Below are positions 1 through 10,868 of a DNA stretch of 64,000 nt, piece after piece. The translations under genes were made by a program, and so were the position numbers. This DNA is from Cyathus striatus. Lineage: Eukaryota; Basidiomycota; Agaricomycetes; Agaricales; Nidulariaceae. The notes below the pieces were generated by a model. That model was not told the DNA's origin and did not search any database. It saw only the letters and a program-made list of their open reading frames with translations. The stretch's first letter is position 1. Each line of letters begins with the position of its first letter. The DNA lies in assembly GCA_025738555.1 (NCBI GenBank), contig JAOVFP010000007.1, positions 3,348,001 through 3,412,000 of the forward strand, read 5' to 3'.

Positions 1-182
1 TCGTTGTGAGGACGAGATGCTGGTGGTGGTGGTGAAGACGAGGCGGATGCTGGTGGTGGTGTGGTCGTCATCGTCATGGGGACAAGACAGTAGGTGGTGG
101 CAGTGGGAAGGCTGTGGGGAGGTGGTGGAGGTAGTGGTTGTTGGGGGCAAGACGGCAGTGATCATCGTCATTAGGGAGGCAG
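1..182. repeat. GGT/TGG-rich low-complexity sequence
   Basis: The sequence is dominated by TGGTGG and GGTGGT words with short degenerate repeats around a GACGAG core. It runs directly into the 221-bp tandem array that follows. Open frames here give only Val/Gly/Trp-rich peptides, so I treat it as non-coding. Confidence 0.7.
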
Positions 183-1066
183 CGGTCCTGGTGGTGGCCG
201 AGACATTGACACTACGTCGACACCGAGGGGGGAGGGGGGGTGACGTGGCATCGACACCGTTCTTGCTAGCAGCATCGTTGTCTCCTTGACGCAAGAGGAG
301 GGGCTGGAGGTGGCCTGTAGGGGTGGAGGTGGTAAACATAGAGGCAAGCAATGACGGGGTGGAGCTAGGGGCTTACCTAGCGAGAATGCATGTGGGCAAC
401 GTATGGTCCTGGTGGTGGCCGAGACGTCGACACTATGTTGACACTGATAGGGGAGGGGGGGTGATGTGGCATTGATGCCGTTCTTGCTAGCAGCATCGTT
501 GTCTCCTTGACGCAAGAGGAGGGGCTGGAGGTGGCCTGTAGGGGTGGAGGTGGTAAACATAGAGGCAAGCAATGACGGGGTGGAGCTAGGGGCTTACCTA
601 GCGAGAATGCATGTGGGCAACGTATGGTCCTGGTGGTGGCCGAGACGTCGACACTATGTTGACACTGATAGGGGAGGGGGGGTGATGTGGCATTGATGCC
701 GTTCTTGCTAGCAGCATCATCGTCTCCTTGATGCAAGAGGAGGGGCTGGAGGTGGCCTGTAGGGGTGGAGGTGGTAAACGTAGAGGCGAGCAATGACAGG
801 GTGAAGCTAGGGGCTTACCTAGTGAGAATGCATGTGGGCAACGTATGGTCCTGGTGGTGGCTGAGATGTCAACACTATGTTGACACTGATGGGGGAGGGG
901 GGGTGATGTGGTGTTGACGCCGTTCTTGCCAGTGGCATCATTGTCTTCTTGATGCAAGAGGAGGGGCTGGAGGTGGCCTGTAGGGGTGGAGGTGGTAAAC
1001 GTAGAGGCGAGCGATGACAGGGTGGAGCTAGGGGCTTACCTAGTGTGAATGCATGTGGGCGACGTG
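183..1066. repeat. 221-bp tandem array, about four copies
   Basis: The anchor GCTTACCT recurs at 371, 592, 813 and 1034, exactly 221 bp apart each time. Copies differ mainly by C/T or G/A transitions, for example CGAGACG versus TGAGATG. The unit length is not a multiple of three, so the long minus-strand frames across it are repeat artefacts and change frame at each copy. Each unit carries one CTAGGTAAGC (minus strand), which looks like a 5' splice site, so the array may be an amplified intron-exon piece of an older element. Parent element unknown. Confidence 0.9.
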
Positions 1067-1291
1067 TGTTGTGGACTCGGGGAACATTGAGATCACAGAG
1101 TGTGGGGGTGGGAACATGCTGGGGACTGAGGTGGAGGACGGAGCAGAGGTGGGGTGGGGGATGTGGCGTCGACGACGTGGTTTAAGGTGATGAGAGTTGT
1201 TGAATGTGTTGTATAACATTAACAATATATTTGAAACACATGACACTGGTTGCGAGCTTGTCAAGAAGAGTAAGTTACCCTTACTTTACAA
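1067..1291. other. Unique spacer, nothing recognised
   Basis: G-rich sequence continuing from the tandem array and then AT-richer sequence. I see no gene, terminal repeat or RNA here. Confidence 0.5.
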
Positions 1292-1376
1292 GGTCCAATA
1301 ACCTAGTGGTAATTGTGCATGTATTTAAATAATTGCTGATGTCTTGGGTTCGAACTGCTCTGGGGTAATTTTTTTT
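1292..1376 (+). ncRNA. tRNA-derived SINE-like unit
   Basis: An A-box-like sequence, TAACCTAGTGG, lies at 1299-1309 and a B-box, GGTTCGAACTG, at 1347-1357. Their spacing fits a tRNA. An eight-T run at 1369-1376 resembles a Pol III terminator. The acceptor and T stems do not pair well, so it is not a functional tRNA. A tRNA-derived SINE head or a tRNA pseudogene are the two readings. Confidence 0.55.
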
Positions 1377-1432
1377 ACATATATAAGTAAGAGTAATAAT
1401 TCTAATGTGATGAAGATTCTACCGGAAAGTCC

Positions 1433-1891
1433 ACCTGGAGTTCAGGTGGAGTCCAGGTAGAGTCCATGTAGAGTGCAGATGAACCCAACCTGGACTCACC
1501 TGGACTCTACCTGGACTCTACCTGGACTCCACTTGGATTCCAGTGCTTCAGTCCAGTACAGTCCAAGTACAGTCCAGGTAGTACTTAGACTCTACCTGGA
1601 CTCTACCTGGACTCTATCTGGACTCCACCTGGACTCTACCTGGACTCTACCTGGACTCTACCTGGACTCTACCTGGACTCTACCTGGACTCTACCTGGAC
1701 TCTACCTGGACTCTACCTGGACTCCACCTGGACTTTACATAGAAAATAGGCTGGTCATGATTCTGGCTAGAGTCCAAGTAGAGTCCAGGTAGAATCCAGG
1801 TGGAGTCCAGGTGGAGTCCGGGTGGAGTCCTGGAGTCCAAGTGGAATCTACATGGAGTCTACATGATTTCGTGGAGGAGTGTAATGACCTC
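1433..1891. mobile_element. Right part of an 8-bp-TSD-type non-autonomous element with an 11-bp repeat array
   Basis: The array is built on the 11-bp unit CTACCTGGACT, in plus orientation at about 1490-1735 and inverted (AGTCCAGGTAG) at about 1433-1475 and 1755-1860. The inverted flanks could fold back on the centre. It ends in GAGTGTAATGACCTC at 1877-1891, which matches the right terminus of the element at 19381-20645. The expected flanking 8-mer would be TAAATTAA (1892-1899). I could not find a matching left terminus, so the left end is probably deleted. The long frame across the array (LDSTWT repeats) is an artefact. Confidence 0.65.
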
Positions 1892-2326
1892 TAAATTAAT
1901 ATCGGTATACTTGCCCAGCACCCCTCCATCTCACATAATCCATATTGCACCATTCATTGTATTTCCTCATTGTGTAATCATTTGCACATTGTGGTCCTTG
2001 GTGCATTGCTCACCATTTGCAATTGCTGGTCAGTACAGGCCACACTGTGCAGTAGACAGTACAGAGCCTTTTGTAGCAAATGTATCACAGGTAGGGCCTA
2101 CTGTATTCTGGAGGTGTAGAAGGACAAAGAAAGGGGGATGTGTACACAAGTAGTAGGTTGGTGAGGTGAGGTAGTGGAGGTGAAGATGTGGATGATGACA
2201 GTGCCAGGTGTCTGAATAGCTGTTAGAAAAGTGCATCATGTGATTATTACAACATTAGCTAATGACTCTTGAGCAGCCACACAGAGGAACACACAACACA
2301 TAGTAGAAGACTCAAGTACTTAGTGC
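1892..2326. other. AT-rich CpG-poor spacer
   Basis: No gene-like frame or repeat terminus recognised. It is the host sequence into which the element at 2335-6405 inserted. Confidence 0.5.
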
Positions 2327-2872
2327 ACTTTTGCCAGTAATTTACACTCCCCCAAGAGGTCTGTACAGATCTGTATGGATCTGCATGGAATCCGAAAATT
2401 CTGTATGGATCTGTGCAGATTCCATGTGGATCTGTACAGACCTGTACAGACCTGTATAGATATTATACAGAATTAATATGGTGGCCATTATAATTACTAG
2501 AAGTGATTATTCTATACAGATTCCATACATATTCTGCATGGATTCTGTGAGGATTTATGCAGAATCTGTAAGATCTATATAATACCTTAATTTTCCTCTT
2601 TCAAATTACAATGAATACTATTAAAACTGTTAATTCAAAATCTCATCTCATTCCTACCATCATCTTGTCTCCATTGCCACCTTGTTACAGGTGTCAAGTG
2701 TAACCCTAGGTGGAAAGTGTGACACTACATGAAATCTGTGATACACTCAATATATAGTATCTTGCTCAATGCATAGTGTCATGCTTAATGTATAGTATCA
2801 CACTCAATGTATAGTGTCACACTCAACACTTAGTGTCATGCTTAATGTATAGTGTCACATTTAATGTATAGT

Positions 2873-2969
2873 AGCCATAGTCAAAGTCGAGCTGCGAAAG
2901 GTGAAGGTGAAGGTGAAGGTGGCAGTGCACCTGCCTAAAAGAGAAGTCACGCGCGATTTTGTAAGTCCG
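2873..2969 (+). repeat. Left 97-bp TIR of the PIF/Harbinger element
   Basis: Matches the reverse complement of 5813-5909 with one difference (A versus G near position 76). It contains four GAAGGT-type hexamer repeats, a likely transposase-binding feature by analogy. Confidence 0.95.
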
Positions 2970-3125
2970 GCGTGACATACCGTGATGGGTACACAACGGC
3001 GACGCGTCCCTGCATTAACGCGTTGCGCTTCCTACCATTTCCCCCTCCTTTTGCTTCGCATCTTTCGCATTTTTCGCTCTTTACACCTCGTTCTTTACAC
3101 TTTCTTTCTTTGATTATTTTATACC

Positions 3126-4350
3126 ATGGATCCTCCTGAGATTCCCGCAACAGAGAAGATCCCTGACGTCAAATGGACCAAGGATGACAACAAACTCACC
3201 TGGGCACTGTTGACTGAACTTGAGAAGCCTGAAAATCATCCTTTATTCTATGGTAAAACCAATAAGTCAGATGTATGTGTTCAGTCTACTACCTTCTACA
3301 TATTAAATGAGAGTATTGTTACAGAATACCAGTGCAGACACTAAGATGAAGGTGTGCAAGCGCATTGCTGCAGTTATTCTTCCAGCAGGGTATGCAAAGA
3401 ATCCCAAGGTTATGGGTAACAGGGTTAAGATGAAAATTGATGGGTCTGTGACATATATATTCATCACTTGCTCTGTTTACTAACATGAGTCAGGTTATTC
3501 ACCTTGTACAAGACCCATGAGAAACGTCTCCGGCTAACTGGTGAAGGAATAGGCAATTCTGACCAAGAAGACTCATCACAGGGCCCTGCTACCCTTCAGT
3601 TCTACATTCAAGCTAATGGCCCTGATGAGAATACCCCTCCAGCTGCAGTAAACATATGGGGTATGTGTCTCATTTTATTTTTATATATCCTAGTACTTAA
3701 TACACTGAATATTCAGATGAAATTGTTTCCAGCTTTCCATTCTTCCCCCGTCTTCATCGTTATCTCAGTAGCCGTCCAAATGTTGTTCCTATTTTGGTGG
3801 CCACCCCACTTGGTCCTCAAGGTGGTCGGACTACTTGGTTTCAGCCACCTGATGACTTGGTGATTGATCCGGTTCTGCTTCAAGCTCCCCCTAATGTTCC
3901 AGTAGCTTATCCTGCTACACCTCCTACCACACCCTTCCATACTGTTCCACTTGCCAACTCTCCTGCTACACCAACACCTACTGGTCTTCATGGTCCAAGG
4001 CCATCAACCTCTGTCCGAGCAGCATTTGAGAAGGCTACACGTACAGTTCCTCATAAGGCCACAGTTGGTGAAAGCATGCTTGAAATTGCAAAGTAAGTGA
4101 TCTTTTATTTGTATTATTCACTTGTTTGATGGAATACAGGAGCAATCTAGATTTTATGAAGCGCAAGGCCACTGAGGAACTTTCGCTTGCAAAGCGTTCA
4201 TTGCTTTTGAAGGAATTTGAGATGGGTGTGTGGACAAAAGATGAGTATTTGATGAAAGTGTGTGAGAGTGATCAACCTCCTGCAAAGCGTGCTCGCATTC
4301 AACGTGGTGCATCTCCTGAATGGTTTGAACCATCTGATGATGATGAGTAG
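3126..4350 (+). CDS. PIF/Harbinger accessory protein, Myb/SANT-like DNA-binding (339 aa, five exons)
   Basis: In this superfamily a Myb/SANT-like partner binds the transposon ends and helps bring the transposase into the nucleus. Exons I infer are 3126-3272, 3325-3443, 3494-3660, 3717-4092 and 4140-4350, with GT..AG introns and a CTAAC branch motif in the second. The joined length is 1020 nt, a clean reading frame ending in TAG. The N-terminus has the tryptophan-spaced pattern KWTKDDNKLTWALLTEL expected of a SANT/trihelix-type helix. The middle has WDEIVSSFPFFPRLHRYL, followed by a Pro/Thr-rich linker and a helical, charged C-terminus with a basic PPAKRARI stretch (possible nuclear signal). 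It lies tail to tail with the transposase gene, 34 nt apart. The start is the first ATG after a promoter-sized leader next to the left TIR. Family assignment rests on position and pattern only. Confidence 0.85.
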
Positions 4351-4384
4351 TATACATTTTGTAATTATACTACATAACCAATAT

Positions 4385-5712
4385 TTATTGAGTTCTATCT
4401 CTTTCTTCACGGAATGCCATTAGTTCATCAATTAGCCTCTGTCGCTTCACTTCTCCTTCTTCAACTACATCATTCTGATTATCCTGCTCCAGATCATTCA
4501 TCATCTCACCAATTGCAACATGAACCTGATGAAAGTATTCTGCTGAACTAGCACCTTCAACATCAATAATAAGGTTATGGAGTATGATAGCACATTTGAT
4601 CCAGCGAAGAGATCGGCAATGTGCTTCCTTGCTGTCGATTGCAATTCGTAGGCCACGTAAACACTGGAATCTACCTTTAAGAGCACCCATGCAATGCTCA
4701 GAACGAACACGTATGTGAGCAACATATTTGTCAAATATTGTATTGCGAGGTTCCCGAGATGCTGGTTCTTTGTGCACTGGGATTGTTCTACTATTGCAGG
4801 GATAAGCAGAATCAGTCCATGCAAACTCTTGTCCTTCAAAGAACCAATCAGGAAATTGTCTTGCTGTTGTATATTCAAATGCTGCAGCATCATGTGCTGA
4901 ACCAGTCATTCCATAGGAGTAATCTACAATCCGCAGGTTAGATGGAACATTTCCTATCTGCATTAAAACAAGGTATAAGTACCAAGTCTAAATTATTAAA
5001 ATAAGAAAGATACCTGAACATTAAGACCATAGTTTCCTTTACGTGTATAGTATGTATCTCCTTCATATCCTGGCTTCTGAAACAATACAACAATTGTTCC
5101 ATCATACATAACCCAGCCTTCACGCCAAGTACCGTGGAATCCAAGCTGCTGGTCCAACCACTCTTTCTCCTTTTCCTTCTCCTCTGGGAGCAATTTACGA
5201 ACAAATTGCTCATGGAGAGATTCAATTGCAATAAGACAGCGATTTGTGTAATTCTCCACTGAACCATGAGATATACCTGCCATACGAGCAGTATCATCTA
5301 AAGTCGTGGCATTACCAGCCCTGCCCATGCGATAAAGTGTTACTGCCAACTGAATCTCCACTGGTGCTTGCCTGTTATTGGAATCTCCACTTTGAAAGAT
5401 AGGATGTTGCTCTATCAAATTCAGAAGAGTTTGAAAAGAGAGTGGGGGAAGCCGAAGCATGTTGAGAAAGCGTTGGTGATCAAGTGGATCCTTCAAATAT
5501 TCCCAAGCAAGGTGGAGGTTTCCAGCCTTGGGAACTTTGTGGTTGCATCCATTGAAATAATGGGCCTCACTGGCAGCAATTATCACTGCAGCATCAATAT
5601 TGAACTGCAGACAGGCATCTTCAAGGGTTTTTGGTGGCATTATTGTATCCCTAGCAATCATAGTTGCTAGATATGCATCTATAGCTTCTTCTCGGGCAGT
5701 GTTGCAGGACAT
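4385..5712 (-). CDS. PIF/Harbinger DDE transposase (423 aa, two exons)
   Basis: This is the cut-and-paste transposase of the element. Exon 1 is 5712-5014 and exon 2 is 4957-4385; the 56-nt intron (5013-4958) starts GTATCT and ends GCAG. All three acidic catalytic residues are visible. The first Asp is in WVMYDGTIV followed by the typical PGYEGDTYYTRKGNYGLNVQ segment. The second Asp is in AWTDSAYP. The Glu is in RVRSEHCMGALKGRFQCLR. An N-terminal helix-turn-helix-like part (DTARMAGISHGSVENY) precedes the catalytic core. Length is close to that usual for the family, and there is no premature stop. It converges with the Myb-like gene, as in many PIF elements. Likely functional. Confidence 0.95.
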
Positions 5713-5812
5713 AGAACGATTTTTGAAGTGTAGATGAGGGAGATAAGCAAGAGATAAGCCACAAATATTATTTCACACGATGTACAGATAGGGAGCGTGA
5801 CGTTCAAGTGGT

Positions 5813-5909
5813 CGGACTTACAAAATCGCGCGCGACTTCTCTTTTAGGCAGGTGCACTGCCACCTTCACCTTCACCTTCACCTTTCGCAGCTCGACTTTG
5901 ACTATGGCT
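5813..5909 (-). repeat. Right 97-bp TIR of the PIF/Harbinger element
   Basis: Inverted copy of 2873-2969 with one mismatch. The transposase start lies about 100 bp inside it, so the TIR probably abuts or contains the promoter. Confidence 0.95.
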
Positions 5910-5912
5910 AGT

Positions 5913-6170
5913 GTCATGTTTAATGTATAGTGTCACACTCAATGCTTAGTGTCACACTCAATGCTTAGTGTCACACTCAATGCTTAGTGTCACACTCAAT
6001 GCTTAGTGTCACACTCAATGCTTAGTGTCACACTCAATGCTTAGTGTCACACTCAATGCTTAGTGTCATGCTTAATGCTTAGTGTCACACTTAATGCTTA
6101 GTGTCACACTCAATGCTTAGTGTCATGCTTAATGCTTAGTGTCACACTTAAAGGATAGTGTCATGTGCAA
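5913..6170 (+). repeat. 19-bp satellite core, AGTGTCACACTCAATGCTT
   Basis: About a dozen head-to-tail copies with occasional CATGCTTAATG variants. The array continues the copies at about 2745-2872 on the other side of the PIF/Harbinger insertion. There is no unique spacer between units, so it is a satellite and not a CRISPR array. Confidence 0.95.
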
Positions 6171-7044
6171 GGAAATAAGTATAATAAGATTCTGTGCAAA
6201 TTCTGTACAGAATCTGTACAGAATTTTCAGGTCTGTAATGCAGAATTCTGCAGAATTCTGTGTAATCCATATGGAATTTTCAGAATCTGTGTGGAATCTG
6301 CACTGATCTGAAAAAACCTCTGCCAAAAAGTAAAAAAATCTGTGCAGATTCCACACGGATTCCATGCAGATCTGTACAGAACACATGGCTAAGTGTAAAG
6401 AGCTCACTTTTGCACATGTGCTGGGGACAATGTGTATATACATGCATGAAGATCCTGACATGTAGGATATGAGGACATGACTATGATTATTTAAACTTTA
6501 AAAAAGAAAGAGATTAAAAATGAGTATAAGTCTATATACAGTACTGGGGCTATTGCCTTCACTAACATCACTTGCTCTGTGGGATAAGGGAATAAATAAG
6601 TTATATATATTAATTTACATAAAGACTTATGCTCTAACACTGCTTTCATGCCTGTCAATGGTACCAGCTTCAGTGCCAGGTTCATTCTCTGTTACAACAC
6701 CTGCTTTGGTGGCAGCTGTATTACCATTGCTTCTTAATACATCACTGATACTGCTATCAGTACTAGCACTTGATGATGACTGTGGAATACTTCAATGAAA
6801 CCATGCATAAAGATCAGCTGACAGCAGTAATGAATTGAAATAATACTCACTTGTTTTCTTTGTGTTTCGACCTACAAGGACTCACCCCACTTAAATTATT
6901 TGCCTTCTTGCATGATTTCACTGCCTTCTGTGGCTTCACTTTCTGTGGCCTCACCTTCTTGCCATTTTTGGTGAGAATTGAAGGTTGATTAGAATTATTA
7001 TCTGAGCCTCCCAGCAACTGTGCAAGAAATCTGTTATTTTTTAA

Positions 7045-8557
7045 GAGGTCTTTACCCCCCCCCTTAAATTCCATCCAGACTCCAGATGGAATCCATGGAC
7101 TCTCTGGAAAGTCTGCAGAATTTCCATGGAATTTCTGGCCATTCCACAGACTCCATCCGGACTCTGGGTGGACTTGTTTTGGCAGAGACACCTGCCAAAT
7201 TTTAGTTTTCCGGTCCAGGTGTTTTCTGGATGGATTCCACATGGAATTCAGATTATTGGCCAAATTCTGCCTTTCAGCCAGAATTCCAAAGGAATTTGCT
7301 ATACCAGATTCCACCTGGAATCCATATGGATTCTGGGTAGCTTGTATTAATTAGTAGATCATGGCATGGTTACATAGTTTGAACCAATATTGTTGTGATG
7401 ATTACATAACATTCATTCATATCATAGTGTGTGTGTATATGCTGTACAGTTCACAACTTCTATTATGGCTATGTCAAATGTGACACTGCATTGAGTGTGA
7501 CACTATGCATGGAGTGTGACACCATGTGTTGAATGTGACACTATGTGTTGAGTGTGACAACATGAGTTGAGTGTGATATGGAGTGTGACACCATATATTG
7601 AATGTGACATCATGTGTTGAGTGTGACACCATGCATGAAATGTGACACTGTGTGTGAGTGTGATAACATGAGTTGAGTGTAACACCATGTGTTGAGCATG
7701 ATACAGTGTGTTGAGTGTAACAGGGTGTGTTGAGCATGACACAGGTGTGACAGTATTGCATAGTATTGCAGTATCACAATATTATGTGTCTCACAGTCTT
7801 GTAGTCATCACAGCTACTTTTCACATTGTGTCACACTCAATGCATGCTGTCACACTTTTCACATCATGTCACACTCAACACATGGTATCACACTTTTCAC
7901 ATGGCATCACACTTGACATACAGCATCACACTCAACATACAGTGTCACACTTGTCACTTTCATATAGTGTCACAGTATCTTTTACATAATGTCACTTTTG
8001 TAGTATCAAAATATCACAGATTTTGACAACTGTGACACTATGTGACAAGTGTGATAATGAAGATGGCCCTGATGACTATGACAATGTGAATGTGATATTT
8101 GCTTCATTATGACCATGCATGATACTGTGACACTATGCAATGGTAACTGTGACAACTCCAATACTGTGACACTGCAAAAAGTGTGACAAGTGTAATACTA
8201 TGTGAAACATATCTGTGATGATTGCAATACTGTGAGACACTTGATATTGTGATACTGTAATACTATGTGACTCTATGGGAAAACAAAGTTATATTTCATT
8301 TCCATTAATTGGAAAATTTCTCATTCCACCCAGATTCCACCCAGAAAAAATGTTTGTTAATATGGACTCAATGTGGACTTTGTCCGGAAATTATTATGTC
8401 CATCCAGACTCCATCTGGAAAATCTGTGTTCCATGTGGATTCCATCTGAAAAATCTGGTTTTCATATGAAGTCCACCCAGAAATTCTGGACATTTTCTTG
8501 TCTGTCTGCAGTCTGTTTGGAGTCTGTCCAGAAATTGGGGGGGAGGGTAAAGTACTG
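7045..8557. mobile_element. Non-autonomous KDZ-like element inserted in a coding exon
   Basis: The left end reads GAGGTCTTTACCCCCCCCC and the right end GGGGGGGAGGGTAAAGTACTG, which are inverted. Flanking 8-mers TTTTTTAA and ATTTTTAG match at six of eight bases, read here as a decayed TSD. Reading-frame continuity of the interrupted exon supports this. Subterminal clusters at 7070-7340 and 8310-8530 use TGGAATCCA / ATCTGGA words. The core (7480-8270) is the 19-bp TGTGACAC satellite in inverted orientation, GTGTGACACCATGTGTTGA and variants. There is no coding gene. Confidence 0.85.
7480..8270 (-). repeat. Diverged 19-bp TGTGACAC satellite core
   Basis: Units near 7490-7745 repeat every 19 bp, then the array degenerates into scattered TGTGACACTATG words. 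The same consensus, on the opposite strand, occurs at 5913-6170 and 41440-42130. Confidence 0.85.
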
Positions 8558-9770
8558 ATTTTTAGCAATGTTGGCATTCCTATCAGCTTCATATCTGGAC
8601 AAGCATTCCCCATCAGATGTCATAACATACTTGACAGGAGGAAGGGTGGGGTTTAGTGGACTCTTGGTATGTCCCAAGTCCTCCCTGTGCTTGCTGGCTT
8701 CCAGACTATGTGAATTACACTCTTCTTCAGCTTTGGTACATTCATCAGTTAGTATTCATGCTAAAGGATGTGGTGCACTTACAGAAGCAATCAAGAAGGT
8801 ATTTGTCAAATTTGTTGCTAATATCTACAAATTTGTCATTACTCATCCACTGCTCAAAGGTTAACTTTTTATTGCTTCCACTACCAAAGTGATGGCTTAA
8901 CTATTATGTCAGTATTTTGAAGTCAAGCTGATAATGAAAGCTCACACACACTACAGCTTCTATCTGTCTGCCATTATGAGGTTGTGGCCCTCCTGCAAAA
9001 AGGGTGAAGTTCTATCTGCTCTTCTTTGAAAGCTCAGTAATAATAAATGAAATCAAGAGTGAAAGCTTTTTAATCACTCTGTATAGTTACACTCTCCATG
9101 AGTACTTTGGATTGGGCATATATTGTTCACTTACTTCTCATATGCCCTGTTGCATTCACTCACACTCTTGAAGTGAGATTCCCCTATCTTCTCAAGGTAA
9201 GCAATGACCTTGTCCTTAGCATTCTTCTCATCCCTTTCATAGAAGTGCTCAATGACCTCCTTCTCAAATTTGAAGTGTGTCTTTTCTGGCTGTGTTCCTT
9301 GAGGAAATGAAAAGCAATATTCTACCCATGTGTCTTCAATGAATGACTTGAGATAATTGCCATACAGTATACCATAAACTTGCCACTCTTGGAGCATTGT
9401 ATCACCACTATTTCCTGGCTTGAGGTCTAAAGCACCTCAAGATGTCACTACAGAGTCCCAAATATAGTTTTGAACCCAACTGCTCAGTTGCTATGATAAC
9501 AAAGTTTCAGTTTATATATGTGGAGTAACTTGACTGTATGTACCCTATGTTTCTCTGTCCAAACTGCCTTCTGTGCATCATCTCCAAAATCTGCCTTGTC
9601 TTTCATTATAGGTACAGGCAGGCCCCACATACATGCCCATTCTGAATACATGTTAACAAGCCATGTGTTTATATTGTAACTTTCTCTTGTGCAGAGATAT
9701 GCTGGTATTCTCAATTCAAGCCATATCCACTGTCCTGGCATTGCCCATGAGTCCTTGGTTATGGTCAATT

Positions 9771-10060
9771 ATGAAATGAGTCAAGTCCAATACTGAGGAT
9801 GTGGAGGGATTGGTGAACAGAGGGATGTGTGGATTTTTATGTCAAGATTTAACTACATGGCAACTTGGTATGTACTATGAACCCAAGTAAACAGTTGGAC
9901 CCTATTTTCCTGGTGTGGCATGATATGGTACTGCAATTTGTGTAGGAATAAACACATTCCAATTATATGTATAATTTGAATTGTATTTAGTACATTGAAT
10001 CTGAATCTGCAACACTAAATACAGGGTCTAAATAATGTTGTAAGGATCATGACTCTCTAA
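9771..10060. other. CpG-poor spacer
   Basis: May hold 5' exons of the decayed gene to its left, but no frame is convincing. No repeat ends seen. Confidence 0.4.
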
Positions 10061-10745
10061 AATCTTCAGTGAAAACAGAATCATTTGAAAGAGCTATAAT
10101 AGATAAGCTTGATCTTTGTACATGTCACATATCTAATGTCCATGTCCTTGAATAAAGAAAGCAGCCATTATTCTCTAAAATCTACAGTGCAAATAGGTCA
10201 TTTTGAAAGACATACCTTGGTTCTTGATCTTGTTGACCATGCTGGCATATACACCTCTTCAGGTGAAGAAGCTCTAATTGACAAGTTGATCTTGTACAAC
10301 ATGTTGGCATATACACATCTTTGAAGTTTGGTATAAAATTATTCTCAAAAATCTGCAGCACAAATAGACAATTTTGAAAGACATATCTTGGTCCTTGATC
10401 TTGTTGATCATGTTGGTGTATCTATGTCTTCAGGTGAAGAAGCTCTAATTGACAAGTTGATCTTGCACAACATGTCAGCATATCCACATCTTTGTATGAA
10501 ATTATTCCCAAAATCTACAGTGCAAATATATAATTTTGAAAGAAATACCTTGATTTTGTTGATCACATTGGTGTATCTACATCTTCAGGTGAAAGGGAAG
10601 ATCTAGTTGACAAGTTGATCATGTACAACACATTGTCATATCCATGTTAAAATCTACAGTGCAAATAGATCAGATTGAAAGATATACCTTGATCTTGTCA
10701 CTCATGTTGGCATATCCACTTCTTCGGGTGAAGAGCTATCTATCA
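10061..10745 (+). repeat. Degenerate tandem repeat, five copies of about 120-171 bp
   Basis: The anchor ATCTACAGTGCAAAT and variants occurs at about 10061, 10180, 10351, 10513 and 10652, so spacing varies from 119 to 171 bp. Each unit continues with TTTTGAAAGACATACCTTGG, then TCTTCAGGTGAAGAAGC, then GACAAGTTGATC. The array stops just before the left end of KDZ copy A. Parent sequence unknown. Confidence 0.85.
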
Positions 10746-10868
10746 CATTGCTGTAAATTAAACCAATATATGAGGTCTTTATGCTCACCCCCCCATTTTG
10801 TTCAGACTTCAGACGGACTCTGTGGATTCCATGGACTATCTGGATGGACTTCAAGGATTTTCTGGATA

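Larger units (their letters stand above)
2873..5909. mobile_element. Complete PIF/Harbinger DNA transposon
   Basis: The 97-bp TIRs (2873-2969 and 5813-5909) differ at one position and start AGCCATAGTCAAAGTCGAGC. The flanking trinucleotide AGT occurs on both sides (2870-2872, 5910-5912). Removing the element plus one AGT restores the 19-bp satellite phase. The element carries two convergent genes: a Myb/SANT-like protein on plus and a DDE transposase on minus. Both are open after removing introns of 47-56 nt. Many CpGs survive, unlike the flanks. Near-identical TIRs and intact genes point to recent insertion and a possibly active element. A 3-bp TSD is typical of this superfamily, although AGT is not the common TWA. 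Confidence 0.95.
2335..6405. mobile_element. Non-autonomous KDZ-like element (about 1.0 kb) split by a PIF/Harbinger insertion
   Basis: The flanking 8-mers are identical: ACTTTTGC at 2327-2334 and at 6406-6413, an 8-bp TSD. The left end reads CAGTAATTTACACTCCCCC and the right end GTGTAAAGAGCTC, so the termini are inverted. Inside each end lies a cluster of CTGTACAGATC / TCTGTATGGAT words (2360-2570 and 6190-6380). The core is a 19-bp satellite, AGTGTCACACTCAATGCTT and variants. There are no coding genes of its own. The 854-bp copy at 15852-16705 shows how it looked before the 3.0-kb PIF/Harbinger element inserted into its satellite. The terminal C-runs, 8-bp TSD and subterminal repeats resemble the ends of the KDZ element at 27803. 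Mobilisation by a KDZ transposase is an inference; a hAT source is the alternative. Confidence 0.9.
6627..9770 (-). pseudogene. Decayed multi-exon gene of unknown function, disrupted by an 8-bp-TSD element
   Basis: Reading the minus strand, coding-like exons lie at about 9770-9530 (includes SWAMPGQWIWLE), 9490-9131 (FPQGTQPEKTHFKFEKEVIEH), about 8860-8790 (EQWMSNDKFVDISNKFDKYL), 8740-8558 continued at 7036-6851, and 6789-6627. They are joined by introns of about 52-61 nt with TACTAAC-type branch sites. Deleting the element at 7045-8557 and one TSD copy makes the frame continuous (NANIAKN to NRFLAQLLGGSD). The C-terminus is Lys-rich, then Ser-rich, ending in TAA. An internal TGA near 9440 falls where CGA would fit. 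The 5' end is not clear. I do not recognise the product. It could be a transposon gene or a multicopy fungal gene. Confidence 0.6.

Noticed and set aside
1473..1742. Long plus frame with LDSTWTLPGL repeats
   Set aside because: It is the translation of the 11-bp tandem repeat in the subterminal array; no start, intron or domain evidence.
5913..6170. Regularly repeated 19-bp units as a possible CRISPR array
   Set aside because: Units are contiguous without unique spacers, the host is eukaryotic, and the array is the core of a transposon.
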